Below, in pieces: positions 42,135 through 54,200 of a stretch of DNA of 64,000 bases (position 1 is its first letter; every line of letters starts with the position of its first letter). A model generated the notes under the pieces. The model was not told the origin of the DNA. It was given only the letters and a program-made list of their open reading frames with translations, and did no database searches. The position numbers were made by a program, and so were the translations under genes. The DNA comes from Euglena gracilis (taxonomy: Eukaryota; Euglenida; Euglenophyceae; Euglenales): contig CP154954.1 of NCBI GenBank assembly GCA_039621445.1, positions 58,920,701 through 58,984,700 on the forward strand, read 5' to 3'.

Positions 42135-42281
42135 TCATTTGCGCGATGAGGTCCTTCGCTTGGCTGGGCCGCCCTCCTCCTCCTTCTCCGTTGGTGGGGC
42201 GGTCGCGTCCTTGAGCCGCTGGGGGGCAGTCTTCTGGCGCTTGCCGGGGCCCTCTTCGATGCGCGGCACCTCCGGCTCCAC
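42135..42281 (-). CDS. EBP1: EBP1 exon 12 (terminal)
   Basis: Acceptor TTTCCACAG before 42281, phase 0. Encodes 48 residues rich in Lys, Arg, Glu and Pro (EEGPGKRQKTAPQRLKD, PAKRRTSSRK), then TGA at 42135-42137. EBP1 proteins end in a basic tail used for RNA and nucleolar binding. Conservation is compositional only, but phase and splice sites fit. Confidence 0.78.
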   Translation of the reverse strand: MEPEVPRIEEGPGKRQKTAPQRLKDATAPPTEKEEEGGPAKRRTSSRK

Positions 42282-45200
42282 CTGTGGAAAGCAAGGTTTT
42301 GATTTTGGTGTTCAGTTTGAGCCTATCCTCCCCTCTGTTGTGTGTGAAATGCATTTACAATAAATGTCTGAAAATTTCCCCCCCACGGAGTCGGAAATGG
42401 GGGGGGGATTATTAATCAAGTTGGCATTTCTTGGGAGGCCTCTCCCGTAAAGCTCCACGTGTAAGCCAAACCACCAAAGTTTAAGGCATTTTTTTTTTGC
42501 TGAAAAAATGGCAGATTTGGCAATTCTCGGTGAAAATGATGACAAAACTTTCTCCTTTTCCCCTTGGAAACCTTTTTCCATCGGCTTTTCGGAATGCAAA
42601 CACCTCCGACGAGCAGAATATCTGGGGGGGGGGACGCAATAAAATGAAAAACCTTGATGGTGGGTGGACCTTATTGCGTGTAATAAAGCACCTTTCGAAA
42701 AGCGACGTTAACTTTTCATCCAAGCCATTCAGAATGGCCTTTGCTGCAACTTGTGGCTGACACACGGAATCCAACTGGCATTTGGACACACAGGTGAGAA
42801 CACGTCGTTACACGCTATTTTCAACAACAACACTGCTGCTGAATCTGGAGAATGCAAATGGTGTTGATTTCTCCCCACATTTCCATTCCTTCTTCACTTT
42901 TTGGCTGCCGTGGCAGCAGCATTTTTTGGCATCAGAATCCGAAGAAGACATTTTCTAAAGAACAAATAAAATACAGTTCCGAATGCTAAATGGGCAACCA
43001 TTAATAAAAAAAAATTCCCCCAAAAAACCAAATTCGTGGATATTCATGATATTCGTAATTATTCGTGATTATTCATGCCATGAATCAGAGGGAATCCCTG
43101 CACAAAGCGGCTGACACAGTTAGAACACCAGTTTTGGTTTGTTCAGTTTGAGTTTTGCTGAGGAGTTGAAAAACAACATTTCATTGGGAAACCGGCCACC
43201 TATAAATGCCCCTTTGGATTGACCTATAACGCCCCCCCCCCCCCCCGGAGGGTTACGATAGTGGGAGGGTCCGTAGGAGGAGGGTCTCGAACCTCCTCGA
43301 ACCTCCTCGAACGACATTCGAGGAGGTTCGACGAACCTCCTCGAATGTCGTTCGAGGACATTCGAGGAGGTTCGAGACCCTCCTCGAACGTCGTTCGAGG
43401 ACATTCGAGGAGGTTCGAGACCCTCCTCGAATATCGTTCGAGGATGTTCGAGGAGGTTCGAGACCCTCCTCCTACGTACATGCATCCATCAATCAGGAGA
43501 AATGAAGACCAGGGAAACGACATCCTCCGCAACAACTGGTGCAACAGAGGAAACAAAGAAAAGAAACAATTCAATGCAGGTTCCGTGAAGCAGGTTCAAG
43601 TGACGAAACAATCCTTCAAAACGTTACCTCCAGGGAATGACTTTGGCTTTGCAAAACTTTCGAGACAGAATCTTTACCCTAACCAGCGTGATAAACTGAC
43701 CCCTACAGTGCAGCAGCTACCCCAAAGAGCCGCCCAACTAGGGTTAATACACATGGGGGGACCCTCGCTCAGCGCCTTTGGCGCCTCGCTCGGGTCCCCC
43801 CATGTTTTAACCCTAGTTGGGCGGCTTTTTGGGTTCGCTGGGTACCCTGTATAGATCAATCTAACGACGATGAGCGGGACAGGTTTACACTTTAAAACGG
43901 AATCCTTACCCTAACCCTACTCCTTCAAATAACGTCATGAAGTAAACCTTCCAAACGGAATCATAACCCTAACCCTATTCCTTCAAATAATGTCATGCAA
44001 TATATTTAAAAATAAAAATATTCGGCTTTCGAAAACTTTGGAAACAAAATCCCTTCCCTAACCCTACTCCTTCAAATAGCGTCAGGAATTTTTTTTTATA
44101 GCTGAAAAGATTACTTACCTTAACTTTAATAACAAAGCCATATACTTCCCATATAATACTCATCACCACTTGCCATTCCACTGACCGCAACTTTCCAAAA
44201 TATGGCCTTTTACATTTGTAACATTTTCCGTCACGGCCGCACATGTCGACCAACAACAATGAAAATGGCGCTTACCAGCCAAAGCAGGTTTTTCTGAACA
44301 AGTACAAAAACACACATACTTTGATGGTTCCCAATACCTTCCACTGGGGGGAGGAGGAGGGGGGGGGTGATTTTGAAAAATTCAAACTACCTTAGACGCC
44401 TCGCTTCTCTCTCTCTCTCTCTCTCTCTCTGTCGTGCTCCTGCGCACGCCTCCCCTTTGGCGAGGAGAAGAGGGGATTTTGAAAAATTCAAACTACCAAC
44501 CCGATATACGCAGGAGGAGGGTCGAGATGTCGTTCGAGGAGGTTCGAGATCCCTCCTCGAATGTCGTTCGAGGTCGTTCGAGGAGGTTCGAGGTCCCTCC
44601 TCGAATGTCGTTCGAGGACATTCGAGGAGGTTCGAAACCCTCCCCGAACGTCGTTCGAGGTGGTTCGAGGAGGGTCCTCGAACGTTTTTAAGCCCCCCCC
44701 TTGAAGGGGGGGCTTAAAATGTTCGAGGAGGTTCGAGATCGAACGTTCGAGATCGAACCTCCTCCTACGGTAACCCTCCCGCCCCCCCCCCCAATGCACA
44801 CAATTGATAAATGAATCAATGGTCCAAAACCTGCGGCCGCCCGAAAAAACATATGTCTTTCATCTGAATGTATGAACGTATGTTTGTGTGTGCATGACTG
44901 CATGCATGTCCACAGAAACGTGTAGCTATGTTCGTGCCCTCCCTTTGAGCACCAGAAAAAAATGATACGGACCTGCTAATGTATGGGTGGGGTAAAAAAA
45001 ACACCGTTCCCTTCTTTTTTACCGAGTTTTCTTTTCTCGGGGAGGGAATCTGACAACCATAAATGACGGGAAAATTCTGCCTTAATTTTTTTTTACGAAT
45101 CCTTGAAATGCCAGGAAAAAAAAATATACACGCACGCTCAAAACGGCCGAGAAAAATTCTGGACAAAATAAAGTGTCGTGAACAGATCTTTCAGGGAAGG

Positions 45201-48200
45201 CCATAGAATTTGCATCACATCCCGGGGTTTTCCCAAATCCAAAATTCAAAAATTTGTCCAATCCAACACCCAAATTGTAATGTAAAGCAAGAAAAAAGCA
45301 CATTATTTCATTTCGGATGATCAAAACCTTCCAACCCGGCACCTTCTAACAGGTAGTTTGAGATAAAGACACATTTGAGCACCGGCGCAAAGCGCCAATA
45401 TTTTCTTTTTGGCCGTCCACTAGATTTTTATGAAAATTGCTGGGAAATTTGTGGACAGATTCTTAAAATGGCGGGAAAAATTTTGGACGAAATTCGTCGG
45501 GAATTTTTCTCACGATTTTTTTTTGGTTGCAAATAGCTTCATCCAAAAAATGCATTAATGATAAAAAATGGGTCGCATTCCATTTAACAAGCGATTCAGG
45601 GAGAATGGAAAAAAAGAGACAATACTCATACAAATGATTCTAAATTGACGAACCTTTGCCTGTGGATAACCCACGATCCAATTATATACATACATACATA
45701 CATACATACATACATACATACATACATACATACATACATACATACATACATACATACATACATACATACATACATACATACATACATACATACATACACA
45801 CATACATACATATATCCGTGTTATGAATTGCAGTGGCAAGGGTCACTCCTCCAATCGCCATGAGGTTGGTTACAAGGTATCGTCTTTGGAGAAACAACCC
45901 CCCGGTTCTGGCAGGGAGGGGAAAGAGACCCCGGATGCTGACTTTGACGCAGCGCGCACAGTGGTGCGGGTGTTGAAATTTAAGTTACCCCCCTATGTCC
46001 AATGACTGGTAACCTCTGTCTTCTGACCGGGGGGGGGGGGTGGTCGTTGGACATAGGGGGGTCGTTGGACACAGGGGGGGAATTCAATTCATTTTTCAAA
46101 GAGCAAAAACCGTGCTTGGGTCACGCCCTTTTGCACAGCGCCTCCCACACCGGAACACCGCCCATGCATACCTTGACGCTGGCGCACAGAAGGGCCGCCA
46201 CGTCCCGCGTGACGCGGTCCGTCACCACCGGCACGTACGGCGGGGGTGGCAGCCCGGCGATGCGCTGGACCCCCTTGTCCGTGATGAGGACCGTCCACTT
46301 GTACCGGCCCACACATTGGTGTGGCTTGCAGTAGAGCACCGGGACGAGGCGCGGGGGTGTAAGAGGAGAGGTGGGAGCACTTGCACTGAATTTATTATTT
46401 ATTATTTTTTTTATTCATTGTACATCTGAATCTTCTTTTTTTGTACATGTGTGCATTGGAAATATTATGCGTTATGTTTTGTGACGAAATGAACGTCACA
46501 TTTTGTTTGCTTATTGACGGACATATTTATCATCAAGGTCCAACCAAGTTAGCAATGAACTTTGACGGTTATGAGCTACCCCGTCGGTGTGGAACAATCC
46601 ACACTGGTCTTTTTGCCGAAAGATTCAAAGATTCTTTCATAACTTCTGCAGCAAAAAAATGTTTCAACAAACAACCTAGGCAAACAAGGAGACAGGGAGA
46701 CTGGATAGCACATTTTTTTTTGTGAAGCTCCTATTTCGAGCACACGGGAAAAGCAAAGTAAATGACCAATGGGATCCATTTCGAATGCCCATACTTTCCT
46801 GACATGTTTTTTTGTTCGGTTTTATTTGGGTGAGAGGAATTTGGAAAACTGATCTGACACAACCACCATGGAAGAAACAACAAAACCATGGAAACAGCAG
46901 CCTGGCATATTTGGTGCAACTTTTGCTGATGGATTCGGGTTTCGCACGACCTTCACAATGATACAGACAACATTGGCAAGATCACTGCCAAAACAATGAT
47001 CTCAACGGCCTGTTTGTTTTGTGTTTTCGGGCCAACAGACTTTTGGAAGCCCCAGGGAAGGTGGGGAGGACCCACGCCACCGGCGGCCGGCGTCCACCAA
47101 CTGGCTCTTGACGAGCTGGGCCATGCCGAACTGCGCCTTCACCGGCTTGTCGAACGTCTCCACTGTGGGGCCGGGGGAGGGCTCCACGGGCGGTTCTCTC
47201 CCACCTGTGCCCCAGCTGTTGCTGAGGGGACGCCAGACACCGCCCGGAGGGGGGGTGGCTAACATGACCCCCCCGATTAATCACCGAAAAATGACAACTA
47301 AGGGGGGGGGCTAAATACCTGCCTGAAAGAGCACATGCACGCTTAAGAATTTCTCTGGCGCGCGGAAGGCCCGCCAGGAAAAAGTGCCAGTTATGGGATG
47401 AGTTACTAGAACATCAGCTTTGTGTTCATCAGGATTAGCTGAGGATGGATCTCGGAGCTAAATCGCATTTCTTTTTTTGAGAATCCAGCCAACTATGTAC
47501 GTAACTGAAAACAAATTCATTGCAAACACTGGACATTCGCCCATCATTCATCATTCACGCAACCGCTAGGTTCTCAAAACACATGGGACTTGCAACTGCA
47601 CGATGTGCGCACATTTGCGTGAAAAACCGGCACCTGACGGCTGACCTCATGCTTGTAGATATGACCATCATCCTTTTTGCTCGTTTCAATGGTTGGTGGG
47701 AGCCATGGCCAGCCGCTGCTGCCACGCCTCCCACGGCTCTGGAACATGGACTCCACTTAGTGAACCCAGGGGGATGGGCACTTGTTCCCAGGCTGAACCC
47801 ACTCAATTTTTTTGAAACTCACCCACACCCAGGGGTCGAACCGCTCACACACCGACACAACACCAACCAAAACCGGCCCAAACCCTTGCAAAATTTTTCC
47901 GCGCAGGCCTTCAGACTGACCCATGGCACTCCCAACCCTCGGCCTAACAACTCTAACCCTATCCCCGACGAATTACCGAAGCTCCACTGCTAGAGGGGGT
48001 TTTACCGGGAGGGTTACGGTAGTGGGATGGTCCGTAGGAGGAGGGTCTCGAACCTCCTCGAACCTCCTCGAACGACATTCGAGGAGGTTCGAGACCCTCC
48101 TCGAACATGCTCGAACGACATTCGAGGAGGTTCGAGACCCTCCTCGAATGTCGTTCGAGGACATTCGAGGAGGTTCGAGACCCTCCTCGAATGTCGTTCG

Positions 48201-51200
48201 AGGACGTTCGAGGAGGTTCGAGACCCTCCTCGAATGTCGTTCGAGGACATTCGAGGAGGTTCGAGACCCTCCTCGAATGTCGTTCGAGGACGTTCGAGGA
48301 GGTTCGACACCCTCCTCGAATGTCGTTCGAGGACATTCGAGGAGGTTCGAGACCCTCCTCGAACGTCGTTCGAGGTCATTCGAGGAGGTTCGAGGTCCCT
48401 CCTCGAATGTCGTTCGAGGAGGTTCGAGGAGGTTCGAGGAGGTTCGAGGTTCCCTCCTCGAACGGCGGTCAGAGGACCCCTTTTCAGAGGTTTGACCAAA
48501 TTTTGGGTCCCGGCGCGCACCGCTGGGACGAAAAATTTGGCCCACAAATTGCCCAAAAAAATGGCCATTTTTGACACTTTTGGGACAAAAAAAAGTGAGC
48601 ACAGTGGGATTCGAACCCACGCACCCAGAACAGACTACTTGGCCAAAATACCATTTTTGACACAAAAATGGTGAGCACTGCGGGATTCGAACCCACGCAA
48701 CCAGAACGACTGGTTTTTGGAGCCCTTGACGTTGACCACTTGGGCAACTGCTCAGTGAGAGTGACACGGTTGGAAATGAGTGAAAGCAGTCGTTGACCCG
48801 GACTTGACTGAAATGACTGAAAGCACACATCCCACACCTTCAACTGACGTCAGAAACTCTTTTTGGCCACAGCGAAACATCATCAGAGAATTCTTTTGCA
48901 AAAATGCCATCTCCAAAAATCCGGGGTCGTTGGGCAACTACCCGAGTGGTCAAGGTGGGGGGCTGTAAATCCAGGCCACTCGGGGTGCGTGGGTTCGAAT
49001 CCCACAGTGCTGATTTTGGCTTTTTTCCAGAAAAACATAAAACAGAAACATGAGAAAAACACATTAAAAAATGAATTAAAAAAATAAATGAAAAAAACTC
49101 AAAATTTGAAAAAAACACGGGCCATGTTAAAAGACATCAGTAGCCGGGGGGAGGAGGAGGAGGCTCTTTGGGTTCGCTGGGTACCTTGTAGAGACCAATG
49201 TAACAACGATGAGCGGAAAACGTTCTGCTGTTTGGACCAGAATCGTGACCCTAACCCTACTCCTTCGAATAACCTGAGAAACAGCATCAAAAAATTCTTT
49301 TGCAGAAACACCAAAAATAAAGCAATAAAAAGAGAAACGGAAACATAAGAAAAACGGATTAAAAAGAATGAATACATTAAAAAAATTAAATAAATAAAAA
49401 CTCAAAATTTGAAATAATTAAACACAGGTCATGTAAAAAGACATCAGTGGCGGGGGAGGGGAACTGAGGCGTGATAAATTGGGCCCTACAAGGTACCAGC
49501 TACCCCAAAGAGCCGCCCAACTAGGGTTAATACACATGGGGGGACCCTCGCTCGGCGCCTTCGGCGCCTCGCTCGGGTCCCCCCATGTTTTTAACCCTAG
49601 TTGGGCGGCTCTTTGGGTTCGCTGGGTACCTTGTAGAGACCAATCTAACAACGGTGAGCGGAAAGTATTCTGCTGTTTGGACCAGAATCGCGACCCTAAC
49701 CCTACTCCTTCGAATAACCTCAGAAACTCTTTTTGGCGACAGTGAAACAGCATCAAAAAATTCTTTTGCTGAAATAACAAAAAAAAATAAAAAGAGAAAC
49801 GGAAAAAATATATGTTATAAAAACAAAAAATAAAAAAGGTCATGTGAAATGACGTGAGGGGGGTGTGGGGGGGGTGGGGGGGCGGGGGGTGGGGGGGGGG
49901 GGGGGGGGGGGGGGGTGGGGGGGTGGGGGGTGGGGGGGGTGGGTCTTGTGTCTTGAATGAAAATACATTTGAATGAGTGCATTCCTGCGTGAGGAAAAAT
50001 TGCCCGAGAAACTCTTTTTGGTCACAGTGAAACAGCATCAAAAAATTCTTTTGCAGACATTCCAAATAAAACAATAAAAAGAGAAACGAAAAAAAATATG
50101 TGTGTGTATAAAAAAATACAAATTAAAAAAGGCCATGTGAAATGACGTGACGTTGGGGGGGGTGGGGGGTGTGTGTGTGTGGGGGGGTGGGGGGGGGTGT
50201 GGGGGGGGTGGGGGGGGTGGGGGGGTGGTGGGGGGGGGGGGGGGGGGTGTGGGGGGGGGGTGGGTGGCGCGGTGAAATCTTGACCCTAACCCTATTCCTT
50301 CTAATAACCTCAGAAATTCACTCGGTACTTGATTCTTTGAAAAAAAATCGAACAATCAGTGCATTCTGCAAAAGAGAAAATATGTCTCTTTTACACTGCG
50401 TGGAAAATTTCCCCCTACAGGGCACCAGCTACCCCAAAGAGTCGCCCAACTAGGGTTAATACACATGGGGGGACCCGAGCGAGGCGCCGAAGGCGCCTCG
50501 CTCGGGTCCCCCCATGTTTTTAACCCTAGTTGGGCGACTCTTTGGGTTCGCTGTGTACCCTGTAGAGGGAAATATAGCAACGATGAGCGGGATGGTTGCA
50601 ACCATTGGGGGATGAAATCTTGAACCTAACCCTATTCCTTCAAATAATCTCAGAAATTCTCTTGGTTTGGGAAGACTTTTGAATTAAAATATTTTGAATG
50701 TGTGCATTCCTGCGAGTAGGGAGCGAGGGGAGGGGGGAATTCGAGAAGTTTAACTTACCAACCCAATCACATGTCGTGAGGGAACAGGTCTCGCCTGCTT
50801 GGTGGTCGTTTCTGAAAAAAAAATCCCAAAAACCAAAAAACCAAAAAAAAAGAACCGAACGCAAGCTTTGCCGAGGACGTTCGTGTTGAAAGCTGTATGC
50901 ATGTACGCAGGAGGAGGGTGGTCTCGAACCTCCTCGAGTGTCGTTCGAGGACGTTCGAGGAGGTTCGAGGTCCCTCCTCGAACGTCGTTCGAGGTCGTTC
51001 GAGGAGGTTCGAGACCCTCCTCGAATGTCGTTCGAGGACATTCGAGGAGGTTCGAGACCCTCCTCGAACGTCGTTCGAGCTCGTTCGAGGAGGTTCGAGA
51101 CCCTCCTCGAATGTCGTTCGAGGACGTTCGAGGAGGTTCGAGACCCTCCTCGAATGTCGTTCGAGGTCGTTCGAGGAGGTTCGAGACCCTCCTCGAACGT

Positions 51201-54200
51201 CGTTCGAGGTCATTCGAGGAGGTTCGAGACCCTCCTCGAATGTCGTTCGAGGACATTCGAGGAGGGTCCTCGAACGTTTTTAAGCCCCCCCTTTGAGGGG
51301 GGGGGGGCTTAAAAACGTTCGAGGAGGTTCGAGCTCGAACGTTCGAGCTCGAACCTCCTCCTACGGAAACCCCCCCGGTTTTACCCCCCACCTCGAGCAG
51401 GTATTCCATTCAACCCATTTGTCGAGTCCTTTTCTCCCGCGGGGAGAGTGAAAACACAGGCAATTTCGGGCCTGTTCCTCGGACCCTTTGTAAATTACTG
51501 GGATCTCCCGAAGGGCCAAGTAACTTAAACCCCCTCAAAATAAAACCCCCCAAATTGAGACCCCCCACCCCACGGCCGACCGAAGAAAAAAAACCAGTCG
51601 CAAAATCTCCGAAAAAACCAGTCAACTCCAGGAAAAAAATGACTTCTGGCATCGCTGAAACATTAAAATTCAAAAAATGCATTCTTGAACCTTTTGATTT
51701 TCAACCTGGACCGACATTGTCTGATGCCCGGATGGCTCTTTGACCGCCCTTGGAAAATGGACGCCTTGAAAATTCAACAATTCTCAGCATGCCCATAAGA
51801 CCCTTAAAACAAACTTTAAAAGCCTGTCTGAAAAAACCTCTAAAAATTTTGAAAACTTTTGTCTTAAAAATCGCCTGCCTGGGACCCCCCCCCCTCAGCA
51901 TGGCTGCAGCCACCGGCGGCGCGAGCCCACCCCCGGGCGAAGGGCAGCATGGAGGGGTTGCCCTGGTCCCGCAGCGCGCTCAGCACGTAGCGGGCGGACC
52001 GCAGGCGCTGGCCGAGGAGCACCTCGCTGCGCTTGAAGATGAAGTGGTCCGACGGGGAGTTGGCCTTCGGGCGCAGCTTGTTGGCCCCAGGGCTGGATGG
52101 GCCAGCCCGGCTGCCGGGGGGGGGGGGGACTGTCACCTCTGACCAATACAAATTTCACCGACCCGACGCCGGGTCAATTTAGTGGTTTTTATCGCCTCTC
52201 CCGCCTCCCCCAAGAAAGGGGGTCCCGGCCAAAAACCAGCCGTCACCCCCCGGGGGGGGGGGTTCGGCCAGCGACTAAGTGATTGAATGCTGACCCCGAC
52301 ACTGGTCGGCAGGGGTTGGGGGACCCTGATGACTTGCCAATGGCCAGCCCCGGGGACCCTAACCGTTTCCTGGGCAGCTCTCTGACATGCCCTCTGGGAT
52401 GGCAGGTTGTCAGGCTGCGTGGGTGACGCTTCCGGGGTTCCGTTCAGCCCTGGTTGTCTCCGCCGTTCATGAGCACGACGTCGAGCGACCACACCTGGGG
52501 GAGGTGGGGGGAGTCGGGGCTGATCCACAGAATCGCGCCAGACCCGGCCACGTGGACATGCCTGGCGCCCTGGGTATGGTTGCCAATGGCTTGCTTGCTT
52601 GTTTGCTTGCTTGCTGCAAGGGAGTGAAGCGGCGCTGATCGATTTCGAACCACCTGCAGTTCCTTGCCCGCCCGATCAGAGGTTCCTTAAAGACGAGGGC
52701 GAGCACCCACTCGCTCGCCCACCCTCAGCCCCCCCCCCCCACCCGGCTCAGGAGCTGACTACTGTTGGGGGATCAAATTTGGATCCAGATTATTTTTCGG
52801 CACAAAATAAAAGACCCCCATCAAAGGCACCTCCTGGGACTGAAAAGCTGCACCTCTGCCACACATGGCCTGCCGCAGGAGCACGCGACCCTCCTCAGCG
52901 CGGGGCAAGCCAAGGCGGGTTCCTCCATGCGGACTCCTTTTGAAAGCCAACCCGTAGGCCCCCGCCCCCGTCTCTCCGCGTTGGCAGCTCTGGCCGCACT
53001 CTCAGCCGGCACCGTGCCCATGCGAGGCCGTTTCGGGACTCTGTCGCCTTGAGGCAATTTTTGGGGGGGTCCCAGACTGGCTCGAAAATAAGAGGAATGA
53101 GAGGGAGCCAAAGGGAAGGTCCGACGACCTGACAAACAGAAATATGGCCCCGGTGTACAACACAGTGAAACAGTCAAATCAGGCCCTCCACAACCAATTT
53201 TGACCATTTTTGAGCACTTATAACATTTTAATTCATGACAGAACCGGCGTCCCAACCCCTTTCCCACGGACAGAACCGGATGCCGAAAACCAGTGGGGAA
53301 CGCCGGTTCTGTGAACCCGGCGGCCCAAACGCCGGTGCAGGGGGCCCTTTGGCCCGTACACGGGTCCCCAGGGCCGGTGGGGGCATGGAGGTTGGTGGTC
53401 CGGAGGGTTGTAATGTTTGGGTTCAGGCGGGGTCGTTTATGGAAATTCTCTGCTGCTCAGCAAACAAGGGCGCCCAATGGGGGGGCCAAGGGAGCCCCCC
53501 CCCCCCCGAACCCTGGATCGGGACCCGGTCGGGGCAGGCCCAGGGGGGAGGGGTGGTGCCTGGGACGGCCAGTGGGTCGGCTTGTGCGACCGGGGGCCTG
53601 CCCACAGGAGGCACCCCCCCCCCCCCACGGGAGGGCCGGCTTTAGATCCTGGTGCCTGCCGACGAAGCAAATTTTCGCTTCAGAATGGCCATTTTCGGCC
53701 CCCCCCCCCTTTGCACCCAGATCATCCTTGCCACCTGCAGGCTTCTTTTCCGCACCCCGGAGGGGGTGATGTGGCAGGCGAGGGGGTGCGGCCGGGGCAG
53801 TGTCATACCTGGGGGGGTAACTTGAACAGGAAAAATTGTTGTTGGAAAAACTCTGGACGAAATTTTGTCCAGGATTTTTCATCTTGCCATTTTAAAGTTC
53901 CGTCCAACAATTTTCCCGGCAGCAACCGTTCCTGGTCAGATCCCCCGCCCCCAGGCCAAGAACTGAAAAGTGGCACTTCAAGGACGTTGGCCGGCAGTTG
54001 GCTGGGTGGGCATCGGGCCTAACCAAACTTTGGCACACAGCCCAACCAAATCGCAGAATGGTCGCCGCATGTTTTTTTTTGGCTGAGCCGCGTCGTCGAG
54101 CCCGTGGGTCACGGCCACCCAACCGCAAGACACCCAAATGGCCAAATCCACCCGCCTCACACACCAGCGGGGAACGTTTCCCAGAAACACCCAATCACAA

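Noticed and set aside
45555-45897. Tyr/Val/Cys/Met repeat proteins on both strands
   Set aside because: Products of the (CATA)n microsatellite.
48107-48574. Long overlapping frames on both strands encoding Arg/Ser/Glu/Phe repeats (SSNVVRGHSRRFE type), also at 43.2-43.8 and 50.7-51.4 kb
   Set aside because: They are translations of the 43-bp palindromic satellite, which lacks stops in several frames; no coding selection is visible.
48668-48752. Functional class II tRNA gene
   Set aside because: The anticodon stem does not pair, the acceptor has a mismatch, and similar incomplete modules lie nearby.
49418-50355. Proline-rich minus-strand frames of 105-218 residues
   Set aside because: Caused by the G-rich arrays (CCC codons) joined to repeat sequence.
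43284-51364. CRISPR array (regular repeats)
   Set aside because: Monomers are contiguous palindromes with no unique spacers, no cas genes are present, and the host is eukaryotic.
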